The translations under genes and the position numbers were made by a program. A DNA stretch of 64,000 nt, from NCBI GenBank assembly GCA_022702545.1, contig JAHRBC010000005.1:4216001-4280000 (forward strand), read 5' to 3'. The notes under the pieces were generated by a model. That model was not told where the DNA came from. It searched no databases and worked only from the letters and a program-made list of their open reading frames with translations. Below, piece by piece: positions 1 through 9,725 of the stretch; the stretch's first letter is position 1, and every line of letters starts with the position of its first letter. This DNA is from Phycomyces nitens (lineage: Eukaryota > Mucoromycota > Mucoromycetes > Mucorales > Phycomycetaceae).

Positions 1-600
1 TGTCTTTGCTCCAATAAGCTTCAGAATTTCTCTGGCATCGTCTACATTCATCTTTGACAATCTGCCTTTCAGTGTCGATTCTAGACACTCATCATCAAGA
101 GGATGATTGTAATATGACTCAATATCATGAGTGGCTTTCAAAGGAAGATACCCTTTGATGCTCTTCTTGTAGGAAACCTTCAAGAGATAAGGGGATTCAG
201 TCATTCTACTCGATGGAATCCTTATTCTGTCTTTGTCTTTGATTTTGCGGGTGTTCTTATACTATCCACCCTTGGAAAACTTCAAGTAAGCTCGAGTTGG
301 CTTACGGTCTTTGATTGTCAGGCTAAAGTTATTGGCAAGGGTATACTCTTGCATCTTTCCAATTGCCATGGTCATGTCCTGGTATCCATTAGCAGGTGGG
401 GCTGGGAGGGCTTGACGAACAGGATATTATTCCTTTCCATCGATAAAAATAGTTTCTTTATTGGTAAGGTTCATAATAAAGTGAGTTCTATAAAGTATTT
501 GTAATTTCAAGTTGGTCACGAGTAAAGTGATCTTGTTGTAATCTCCGGGGAAATGACTAATAGATGCAATAGATGATTAGTTCTTACACGATGAGTATAC
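1..600 (-). pseudogene. Broken minus-strand reading frame of unknown family, running off the left edge
   Basis: Reading the minus strand from about position 590 down to 1 gives a long protein-like frame interrupted by two stops, near 432 and 262. It ends at the window edge in a well-composed stretch that includes NHPLDDECLESTLKGRLSK. The frame is otherwise continuous across the stops, which suggests a decayed gene or transposon ORF rather than chance. I do not recognise the family. Unresolved introns could in principle remove the stops. The plus-strand frame at 127-504 is the antisense shadow of this one. Confidence 0.35.
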
Positions 601-1949
601 GAAAGAGAAGTAAGCTTTATTTAAAGTCTTTGAATATCTTTTTTTCAGGACACAACATTTTATTTCGTAAACTGGGAACAGGCACTAAATGCCGGACCAC
701 AAGTCCCTTTCAAAAAGTCTGGTAAAACAAAAGCGTCGTGCCCTTAAGATCGCTGAAGAAGTTTTGGAGGTATTCCTTCCATGTTGAACTAGAGCAAGTA
801 GCAACTATGGCTACCGTATTTTTTTTTAACAGCAATTGAGTGGCATTCAAAATACAGTTGATGTTGGCTATATTTCTTGGATATATTTTGTTCTCGGTAA
901 CCTTATAAAGAAACTTTTCTGTCAATTGTTTGCCTCAAAGTATGCTGATTTGATGGTTTAAATAATGTCTTTCAAAATGATAACTGCTCAAACCTTGGGT
1001 TAAGTATAGACTTGTTTCTTATATATAAGTTTTATTTACGACTCATTCTTACTTGTAGCCGATTGTGCTTAATGAACTGCGAATAAAGACATTCATACTG
1101 GACTTGTATTCTTTATAAGGTTTGTAAGAAAAAGGTAATAGTCTTTCGGCAAATGTTTTCTCATCCACTATGTTTGGTGGTAAATGCTGCACAATTGTAT
1201 TGGAAAGAAGCTGCTTGTTTTATTGGCAGTACAGAGCCTTGATATGTTCCCATGAATCTCCTTGGGCTGATGTAGAATCAACAATAAACCCTCAGGGTGT
1301 TGTCAGTCAAATATCGTTGCTAATAAAATGAATCACATAAAGCTTAGGGGACACAGATTTATCAAGTGAGGTAAGTTTAACAAATATTGTTGTGTCTAAT
1401 AAGTCTTTACATATTTTTTTATTCTTCCCATTCTTTTAAAAAAGCCATCTTACCTTTACATCTGTTATATCTATAATGCACTTTTATACATATCATTTAC
1501 CTTTATACAATCCCTGTAATTATTTTCTACTACATAGGCCGTCTTTTTTCTTTCTTGGACCTATGGGATTCGGACTGAGAGATTTAGAATTTTAATATCC
1601 AACAAAAGGATACAGTGAGTCTTATATTTAATCATCTAGTGAAGTGTATCAAACCTATATAGATCCCTGAAATTCATAAAGACTATTCTTCAAAGTATAA
1701 AGTTTACAATGAGAAAATAGATGCTATATTTAACAAATAGTGTGTCAATTTATCTTCATTGAGGGTAGCCAACCGATAATCTATAGCCCTGGATGTTGGC
1801 TAATGAGACATATTTGACCTCCTAATAAAAATATCTATTTTTCATTTTCTACTATGAGAATACGATATAAAAACTTACTGAAATGAAGAACACAAGCTTG
1901 TTATTAATAAATATATATATATCACTATAGAAACTCTAATATTTTGTAT
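601..1949. other. Gene-free AT-rich DNA
   Basis: No credible coding region, RNA gene or structured repeat is visible. A 16-bp sequence, GACATTCATACTGGAC near 1090, recurs exactly near 17064. In both places the minus-strand translation reads VQYECL, which hints at a shared, decayed transposon family. Nothing more can be supported. Confidence 0.4.
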
Positions 1950-2470
1950 GTAATCGATTTAGCATTGAATTGCAATGAGCTACATATGCTTTAGCTGGTT
2001 TTCCATACCATTCTTACTTCGTAAGTTGCTTCAAGTTTTCAAGAGTTTTTATGTGAGGTGTTTTGGCTCTTACAATTCTCCCAAGCTATGCCCAGATCTT
2101 CTCAATTGGATTGCGATCAAAACCGTACGTAGCCTACTTCATCACATCCAAATCTGTATTATTTTATCAATTTTCTTCAATGACATGGATCATTGTCTTA
2201 ATGAAAGATAAAATAGTCATCTTTATCATGCTTTAGATTATTTTTGAAAGGAACTAATATGTTTTGGAGTATATTCCTATACCCGAATTTGTCAATATTA
2301 CTACTTATGGTTTCTATCAGTCCAACACCACCAGACTAGATACATCTCTAAAGCGCAACATATCTACTACCATCTCGAGAGCCAGAAAGTACACTCTTCA
2401 TGCCATATATTTCTGTATATTGAGAATAACGTACATCCCAATCCATCACTCCAGATGAATTGATCCCAAC
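1950..2470 (-). pseudogene. Decayed Tc1/mariner transposase fragment
   Basis: On the minus strand the catalytic half of a Tc1-type DDE transposase is recognisable in pieces. They are GGVGLIETISSNIDKFGYRN followed by ILQNILVP, then DNDPCH (second catalytic Asp), then DRNPIEKIWA with an in-frame stop before LGRIVRAKTPHIKTLENLK (catalytic Glu in NPIE). Stops and frame changes break it throughout, and no terminal repeats were found. It is one of four Tc1-type remnants or elements in the window. The fragment assignment is confident; the boundaries are approximate. Confidence 0.65.
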
Positions 2471-4131
2471 ATTGATTCACTTTTTTGGAATGCTGAGCGA
2501 ATGCAATGCAATTTCTTTAATGAAAACCAGTAACCCATGGTTTGTATACAGCTATGTAATACTTTATATGAAGATTTTTGATGGAAGCACAAATTCTATC
2601 CTTAAAAATATCTTTATGAATCTATACCCATTATGCTGATCAAAATATCCAAGCTACAACCAAATTTCTTCTTGACTATCTGCACAAAACACGCTGGTGT
2701 CATTCGTTACACACCAGGCACACTTTAAACTGGTACAATGGTTACTAACCATTAGACAATAGATATTATAATACAAGAAAACTAGAATATCAAGTATATA
2801 AACAACCATAATATTATTATTTTTAATAAACAACACTCTCGCAGTATCTACAAGTTCCCTACCCCTATTTACCTCGGCAAGTTTATCAATGTTATTGTCA
2901 GAGTTCTAATGTTCCATAAATGTTTTTGTATGGCTACATCCTATCAAGTCTACTTGGGAAGACTCGTTTTGAGGGGGCCATATAAACAACAGAATTCTTG
3001 CATAGACCAAGAAATGATAATGGTTAATATCAAGCAAAAAAAAAATAGACTGCAAGGTATATAACATACCATGTTATATATATATATATATTGACTTATT
3101 TGGTACTAGAAGAGGTTCTCCTAGTTTTAACAGGCACTCTTCTAGCGTTTCTTGAATTCCTGCAATTTTTATCTAGTCTTTTGCCGATATCTCTCAAGTA
3201 TTACTTTAATGGCCTTGACTTGTTCGTCTAAAAACTCGCTCAAGTTTTTGCGTAAAGTAAAGCAGAAAAGTTACGGATACCGGGAAAAGATGTTTATTTA
3301 TGCAAGAGGTACAAAAGGAATGAGGTCAGTAGAAGTAGGACGATCAGTGACATGAGTGTTAATGGACACATCCGAATAGGAATCGTCGAGAGCAATTTCG
3401 AGGTCATTAGTCATTTGAAACAAGTAGACTTACGAACGGTCGAGCACCAGAATTTAAAATATAACATGGTAAAACTCTATTTTACTCTGAGAAGCAAAAA
3501 AAAAAAACCTTGTAACCCGCTCCATTCTTTTTGTCCTCCTTTCTTTATTCTTGTCTTTAGATTACCAAAAAAATCCTACTTGGGTTGACTAGTAAAAAAA
3601 AAAACTCGTTTTTGCTCAAGAATATGCATATAGCCACTCTATAACCTAAAAATTATTACAAAATTGAAACAGCTAAATCGATCCCTTGGTCAAAAATACC
3701 ATTTTATAGTGATCATTTTATTGAACATATAAAAGTTTTATATTAGGCCTATTGTTTAGTCTCTAATAAATCAGAGATACCTAATCTATAAACAATTGTA
3801 TGAAAAGGATGGTTTGAAATAAACTGACTCTTGACACGTCCTTCAACTTGCCATGGTGTATCTAAATCAACTTCACCCCACTATAATCTTTCTCTCTAGA
3901 AAGCTAGACCTGTCTTTTGGACAAACAACTAAACAACCAAAGTCGTGCACGAAAGAAAAGCGTTGTTTTTCACATTAATCTGTACTCTAGTAAAGTATAA
4001 AAGAGGGATATATTCATACGTTGGAATAGACCGTCACGATGTGGCTGAATCGCTTTCCTTTTGCAGCACCCCCTTCCCTTTCACTTTGACAGTCAACACC
4101 AAGCTTTGTTTTCTCCAGTCAAACCTCTACT
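2471..4131. other. Gene-free region upstream of the uS19m gene
   Basis: Only short open frames without recognisable protein character are present (for example at 3152-3588 on the plus strand). The last 300 bases before 4132 should contain the promoter of the mitochondrial ribosomal protein gene, but I see no motif I would name. Confidence 0.35.
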
Positions 4132-4588
4132 ATGCCCCGTTCAGCTTGGAAAGGTCCTTTCTTCACCTCATTCCCTGGTCTCAGACAGGCAATTCAGAAT
4201 GGCACCCCCATTGCTACCCAGGGTCAGTAACATGATTTATAATAGTAATAATAACAATTAAACATTCTTGTTTGTTTAACGTTTAATTACACCTTTTATA
4301 TATATATATCTACGCACCATTCTCGACATTTTAAATCAACCAATTGCCATTTATCCATCAATTCCACCAACCACGCCTACATTTATAAACACCACAAACA
4401 AAACACCAAAACGAACAATAGCTCGTAGCTGCACCATCCTTCCATCCTTTGTCGGTTTGAAATTCCTCGTTCACAATGGAAAGGACTATCTCCCTGTTCA
4501 TGTTACTGAGGAGATGATTGGCCATAAGCTGGGAGAGTTTTCATTCACTCGCAAGCGTTTCTCTTATAGATTCACAAAGGCAAAGTAA
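4132..4588 (+). CDS. MRPS19: Mitochondrial small-subunit ribosomal protein uS19m
   Basis: Two exons, 4132-4222 and 4422-4588, joined across a 199-nt GT-AG intron in phase 1, give an 85-residue protein. It starts [19 protein letters not shown] and continues with [20 protein letters not shown], then the signature [18 protein letters not shown], ending FTKAK. This is the canonical uS19 fold, which binds 16S-type rRNA in the head of the small subunit next to uS13. The length and the MPRSxWKGPF start match the fungal mitochondrial form rather than the cytosolic uS19 (longer, eukaryotic type). The protein is basic and has no separate presequence, as usual for this family. Its 3' end faces the polyprenol reductase gene 208 bp away. 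Overlapping plus frames at 3945-4261 are read-throughs of exon 1 into the intron. Confidence 0.95.
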
Positions 4589-4796
4589 AGCTGAAACTAA
4601 AAAAAAAAAACAAAAATCAAGAGAGAAAAAAACATTAAGTGGACTAGAGTGGAATCGATTTTCCAAGTGTTTGTGCGTGTTTTATGGGTCTCTCGATTGA
4701 TATTATATCCAACAGAGTCAAAGAAATGGAGAAAGCGTGGACCTCTTTATATTTTTGATCAACACGAATGAATAAATAAATAAATAAATTAAAGAT

Positions 4797-5780
4797 TTAA
4801 TATATGTGGGGTAACAGGAGCGACCGAGATCGAGGGAATGCATCGATATATCTTTGACCAAATGTCCTTTGGTACCACTGTTCAGTCTCTCCAGCAGTAA
4901 CACCAAGATTGACAATCGTCCACACCAGCCCACACGTCAGGGTCCAGTTGTGTCCTCGGTAAAGAAGCCAAAGCGAAACATAGACCAAAATGTCGGCAAA
5001 ATAATGAGGAACAACCAGCATCTCAAACCAGTCTCCACGAGGAATCATATAGGCATTCTTGGTCTTTGGAGTGCGAAGGGATGCAAGAATCTTGTGGCAA
5101 GTGTGCTGGTGATGGGAAGCATAGAGGAACAATCCAATTGAAGGAATAGTCGTCCATGGGAGTGCAAAGGATGCTATAGACGTGTAAGCAAACTCGACTT
5201 GCCAATCCACATTCTACCATGTACCTTTTGCTGGCTGCCAGACTCCAAGATTAGCTGCACCTTCTAACCAGGTACCCAGTACCATGGCACCATAGAATCC
5301 AATTCCAGCCAAATAATGGCTAAAGTGCATACGGGCATTGGCAGAAGGACGCTCAATGACCAAGGATTCATATAGACGCCTTGACAGATGAAGAGTCATT
5401 ATGACCAGTCCAATTAAACATTCTCCAAGGCCAAGGTGTTGGCTGCCCTGAGGCGTATCCCACAGACGCAAGATGGTCAGTACTGGACCACACACTCTCC
5501 ATTGCAAGACTAGAGTGATTTCTACCAAGCATTCTATTGCAGCCACCAGCCCCACTGCGTAAAAGTGACAAAACCAAGTCTTTGAGACAGTTATTTTCTT
5601 GATCCAACGTGCCATTGCAGTCAATGGTTGATCTGCAGTGAGATCCAATTTTCCATATGCCAGTACAGATGAGCGCAATAGTGCAATGTGCTTTGATGCA
5701 AGACTCAATGCTGTCAATGTAATCAGACAGCCACAGAGGACTAGAGTCAAGTACATTGTTCTGTTTCGTACGGATTCCAA
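4797..5780 (-). CDS. DFG10: Polyprenol reductase homologue (Dfg10/SRD5A3 family) with an in-frame stop or unrecognised intron
   Basis: The family reduces the alpha-isoprene unit of polyprenol to make dolichol for N-glycosylation, in the ER membrane. One continuous frame of about 327 codons (human SRD5A3 has about 318) is interrupted once by TAG at 5216-5214. The N-terminal part has several membrane segments and KTWFCHFYAVGL. The C-terminal part has the diagnostic steroid-reductase block HHQHTCHKIL, then PRGDWFEMLVVPHYFADILV, and the closing EQWYQRTFG with FPRSRSLLLPHIY. The stop lies in a poorly conserved loop that is longer here than in human SRD5A3. Excising 42 or 45 nt as a GC-AG intron (donor GCTAAT or GCAGCT, acceptor GGTAG) would remove the stop and keep frame, but those donors are weak. 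Alternatives are a recent nonsense mutation, readthrough or a sequencing error. Family assignment is firm; integrity is uncertain. Confidence 0.85.
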
Positions 5781-6054
5781 ACTAAAGATGTCTTGAAATA
5801 TATAAAGAGTAGACGGCTCACGTGATAAAAAGATATATATATATAAAGAGATTATATTTCAAAAAATCCAAAAAAAGAAAGAAAAAAGGCAAATGTCTTG
5901 TATTCTAAAGGAACTATGGACAAGAAGCCCCTATAATCTAATGGCAGGTTTATTACCCCAACCCAATGTTTACAAGATATATTTGACAGCATTGGATTGT
6001 GAATAACAGCTTGTTTGTAAATATATAAAAGGTGTTATATAGTTGATTAATTAA

Positions 6055-7088
6055 TTAATAGTATACATGGAGTACACCAAATGATATGTTGATCATAATA
6101 CCTGCCACGATACCTAACCATAGCCATATGAGCCCAAATACCAATTAAACCAACATCTTGTGCTTACCCATTTGATGTCTTCGAGAAAACACATTTTCAC
6201 GGAACCAAAACAGACAAATGATCCCCAGAAAGAATCCGAGCATAAGCCCCCAAACCATCTCTTTATATGTCCCTTGAAGAGCTTGTTTTCATAGACTAAA
6301 TAACCACAATGACAGTAGTAGTATAAATAAATCTTACTTCCGTCCGGCAAGGTGTCTGTGGTATTGTCCATCCACTGTTCTTCGAGATTCCGAGCCTCTT
6401 CATTATCTAAGGTGGTATTGGTATCATGCCTCTTTTCAAAAAAAAATTAAATAACTGACCTCCTTCAACCGGTGTGCCATGCAACCGATGGAACTGAGAG
6501 CGTATGTTTTGAATATCGTCTTCCGTAAAGCCACTCTCTCGTAATCGATCAAATCCGGTAGCAGGTGTATTGGGTGTAGGTTGCTATAATTCAGACATAT
6601 TAGACAAGTGTATGTGGTGGTATTAAAAGAAACACTTGCAGCTTTTGTGGCGGTCTGGTCAGGAACATATTCTGATAATGAGCAATGGATGTAGACAGGC
6701 AAAGGATCCATCTTTGATTTCGACCCATCGCTCGTCATCTTGCCGAGCCCATAGTCACTTGGAGTATTGTTGTCTTCGAGTATACGGCCACTGTGAATCA
6801 ACCGAATGTATTTTCCTTTGGCATGCGGTGACATTTGGCAAATCTATAAACCAATACAAAGATTCATAAAGGAATACTAAAGATAAATCTAGTATATAAA
6901 GAATCTCACTCTTTGTTTAAAGAAGTGTTTAAATAGATAAATATATAGATATATGATGCAAATAAGTATACTTTTTGCTTGACTGTCGAAATGGTATCGT
7001 GAGGAGAGACGGACAAGACTAGGTCCTGGCGATCTGACCATCGAATGTGGAGGTCAATTGTGTCATAGTATTCGGCTGGTTCGCTCAT
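6055..7088 (-). CDS. DSC3: DSC E3 ubiquitin ligase complex subunit 3 (Dsc3-like)
   Basis: Six exons (7088-6972, 6843-6640, 6583-6456, 6429-6338, 6281-6168, 6113-6055) give a 237-residue protein. The N-terminus is a ubiquitin-like fold, DTIDLHIRWSDRQDLVLSVS and ICQMSPHAKGKYIRLIHSGR. The middle has the family block GFDRLRESGFTEDDIQNIRS and LEEQWMDN. The C-terminus has two membrane segments, around GLMLGFFLGIICLFWFRENV and GIVAGIMINISFGVLHVYY, separated by FSRRHQMG. This is the architecture of fungal Dsc3, a Golgi/endosome subunit of the Dsc ligase, which cleaves SREBP or degrades membrane proteins depending on species. Intron 2 (6639-6584) is GC-AG with donor GCAAGT; without it the frame breaks. 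The short plus frame at 6636 is a shadow. Naming is confident; exon 3's donor (GTTATT) was chosen by phase. Confidence 0.88.
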
Positions 7089-7255
7089 TTAAAGGTATAA
7101 AGAAGTTGTGGGCTCAATTAAAAGGCCATAAAAGGAGGATAAGAAACAGGGAATTGAAAAAATAAAATTAAAATTAAAATCAAAAAAAGAAAGGTCTGAC
7201 GTACACTCTTTCCAGAAAGTAAGTTTGCCCAGGACGAGAACAAAATTCAGGTTGT

Positions 7256-7668
7256 CATGGCTCTTTCGCATTTATCTTACTTTGGTTGGGGAAGATGGAG
7301 TGAAGAGTTTGTCACAATGTCGCAATCCCTTTCATGTCCTAACCCACCCTCTCCGTCACTCTTTCCACCCCATGTTCCCTTTCTCTCATTGTCATGGAGC
7401 GAGACATGACAATGAGTTCCCAGTCTTTCCCTCCAGATCTCGCTCATTATTTGCTCTTTATTCTCCCTCGTGTTTCTACTGTAATCCAGCATGTCTTTCC
7501 AGCTGTTTCTCTATCGTTCTCTGCTTGACTTTAGGTCACTTTTTTCCTAGTCGAACCAAGAAGCCTTTAGATCTGACCCACCTCTTTGCAAAGAGATGTC
7601 TATGGGATGTGCTTTCTTGGGCTCACATCACCTTTTCACTTTATAAAATAGAAAACTCTCGAAAACAC
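7256..7668 (+). repeat. Dispersed repeat, copy 1 (about 410 bp)
   Basis: This stretch is clearly similar, roughly four bases in five by eye, to the reverse complement of about 55290-55630. Both begin near a CTCTTTCGCATTTATCT block and end with AACTCTCGA followed by A or C and then AACACTA. Shared translated blocks such as LTLGHF and HLFAKR are visible in one frame of each, but stops elsewhere make protein coding doubtful. The copy stops at a TA where the neighbouring MITE begins, so the MITE appears to have inserted into it. The nature of the repeat is unknown; it could be a piece of a larger transposon or a solo terminal repeat. Confidence 0.6.
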
Positions 7669-7670
7669 TA

Positions 7671-7995
7671 GGCCTGGTCAACCGTAAAATACCGCGCTTT
7701 GTTCATTTTTTTTAATAAGTATCATTGGATATGTTCATCAAAAAGTCTCAAAAAAGTTGAACAAAACGTAAAAAATTTGAACATGAAAAATCCTGTTCAA
7801 ATCATGCAAGAACAAAATTACTTCTTTCCAATAGGTTATTCATGAGAAAACAATAATTTTGATAGGTTCCAATGTGTGGTAAAAGGTTATTAACCGCTGC
7901 TTTTGCACTCACAATTGGCAAGGTTATCATACTATCATTGGCTAACCCCCCCAAAAAAATTGAACAAAGCGCGGTATTTTACGGTTGACCAGGCC
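7671..7995. mobile_element. MITE with 35-bp terminal inverted repeats and TA target duplication
   Basis: The left end (from 7671) and the reverse complement of the right end (to 7995) are identical for 35 bp, starting GGCCTGGTCAACCGTAAAAT. Both ends are flanked directly by TA (7669-7670 and 7996-7997), as for Tc1/mariner insertion. The 325-bp interior has no open frame and is rich in GAACA/TGTTC words. It is therefore a non-autonomous miniature element. A 14-bp piece of its terminus, CGTAAAATACCGCG, recurs at 55665-55678. Confidence 0.88.
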
Positions 7996-8213
7996 TAATG
8001 TCATTGACAATGGGAATATGGACCCAAGAGGATCGTACGAGGTGTCATCAACCTGTCAGTCGTTTTCTTTTTGCCTCGGTGTTGTTCTACACAACGGTTG
8101 ACCTTTATTTTTTAAAGACTTCAGGACCTGCCCAATACTCTCTCTTGAACAACCACGATGCAATCACTGAAACTGAGCTCTGGAGCACATATTATGACCC
8201 TGACAAGCTCGTA

Positions 8214-9559
8214 CACTGAGTGGGAGAAATTAAAGAAACGTTTGTTTTTAAAACTCAATAAATCTTTTAAACTTGGAGAAGTTTGCTTTTCTTTTTAAAT
8301 CAACAAATCAACAACACGACATTGCTGCCCGAGATCTCTTTTAAAAGCAAGAAAAAAGACGGACAATGTTACCCGCGCCATCAGTGTACATGAGAGCATT
8401 GTAAATGGCACTAAGCAATGTGACATTGCCAGAAAGCTCAAATGTTAGCAAGCTTGTTGTAACAAGAATACTCAAGCACTACAAAAATACCGGCTCATAC
8501 GAAAGAGTTAAGAACCCAGACAGATCATTGAAGCTTACGGAGAGGGATGGAAGAGAGATTCTTTGGGAGATCATAAAGGATCCAACACAGACAATGTCAG
8601 CTTTGAGACAGTCTGCTACCACACCTACATCAGCTAAGACTTTCCGCAAGTTTCTTCATAAACAAGGAATATACTCTAGGAGATTGATCAAAAAGCCCGA
8701 GATCTCCAAAGAAAATCAGAAGAAGAAGAAAACGTTTGAAATGGGCAAAGGCTCATCTCCATTTGGGCATCACAGAATAGAACTCCATCATCTGGTCTGA
8801 TGAATCGCGCTTCAAGCTCCACGGAAGTGATGGACACCAGAGAGTTCTTGGGTACAACAATACTGGTCTTCTAGTCTCTTTCATCTCACCAATTATGAAG
8901 TTTGGAGGTGGTTCTGTTATGGTTTGGAGACGTTTCTTTGGCAAGGGTGTCGGAATGTAAAGTTCGTGCCAGGGAAGATTGATTCCAAGAAGTATATCCA
9001 GACCTTTGAAGAAGCATATCTTGTCTCCCTTGCTAGATCCAAGGGAAAAAAATCAAGTTTGAGACGATTCAAACTACAAGAGGACAATGCCAGCTGTCAT
9101 GTGAGCAAGATGACTATGACCTGGAAGAAGCAGCACAGGCTGAAACTTTTACCTGACTGGCCAGCCCAAAACCCTGATCTCAATCCAATTGAGCACCTTT
9201 GGGACTATCTTGGAAAGAGAATCAGGTCCAAAGGATATGACTTGCACAGTTTATATCGTATCAGACATGCTTTGGAGAGGGAATGGAGGCGTATTCCCAA
9301 TAAATACTTGGATAGCCTAATTTCCAGTATGCATAAAAGGTGCAAGACAGTCATAGATGTCAAAGGTGGTCCAACAAAGTATTAATAAATAATCAATATT
9401 ATTATTATATATTTTGAAAAGAAGCTCCTTTGTGTCTATCCTGAAATTTCTCTGCATTAAATTATTTTATATATATTTTTAATGTATGAATATGAAGGTT
9501 TTTTTTTGTGTGAAGTTTTGCGGGCTATAAAATGTTTATTTAATTTCTCCCACTCAGTG
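8214..9559 (+). mobile_element. Tc1/mariner-family transposon, complete ends, 1346 bp
   Basis: Perfect 21-bp terminal inverted repeats beginning CACTGAGTGGGAGAAATTAA lie at both ends, each flanked by TA (8212-8213 and 9560-9561), the target duplication typical of this superfamily. The size and single internal transposase gene also fit. The sequence right of the element (TCACAAAT) resembles what follows the dispersed repeat near 55280 after its CACTA end. This may mean that the MITE and this transposon together interrupted one ancestral repeat copy, but the matching stretch is too short to be sure. Confidence 0.92.
8405..9385 (+). pseudogene. Tc1-type DDE transposase, disabled by frameshifts and a nonsense codon
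   Basis: The N-terminal helix-turn-helix part (from 8405) reads VTRILKHYKNTGSYERVKNP. The frame is lost near 8725-8735 in an AAG/AAAA run. It continues one frame over as KRLKWAKAHLHLGITE with a TAG where NSIIWSDESRFKLHG follows (first catalytic Asp in WSDES). It then shifts again near 8935 to the frame carrying QEDNASCH (second Asp) and NPDLNPIEHLWDYL (Glu), ending KGGPTKY at 9385. By my count 35 residues separate the second Asp and the Glu. All three catalytic acids are preserved although the gene is broken, suggesting a recent death. The element could move only with a transposase supplied elsewhere. Confidence 0.9.
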
Positions 9560-9561
9560 TA

Positions 9562-9725
9562 TCACAAATATTAGCTATTATTTTTTTTGGTAGTTGTGCG
9601 AGTATGTGTGTGGGTGTGGGTGTCAAGTTTTTTTTTTCTTCTTCTTTTTCTTCTTCTTCTTCTTCTTGTTGTTTTCTTCTTCTTCTTCTTTTTGTACATT
9701 TTTTAAAAAAAAGACTTTGTGCATC
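9562..9725. promoter_or_regulatory. Leader region of the GGA gene with TTC microsatellite
   Basis: Between the transposon end and the GGA start codon lies a GT-rich stretch followed by a long run of TTC/CTT triplets (about 9630-9695). It is probably the 5' untranslated or promoter region, because the transposon has inserted just 167 bp upstream of the start codon. No individual factor site can be named. Confidence 0.4.

Noticed and set aside
127..504. Plus-strand 125-codon frame
   Set aside because: It is antisense to a better protein-like minus-strand frame that runs off the window.
7225..7671. 148-codon plus frame
   Set aside because: It lies inside a dispersed repeat whose second copy has stops and indels in the same frame; composition is not protein-like.
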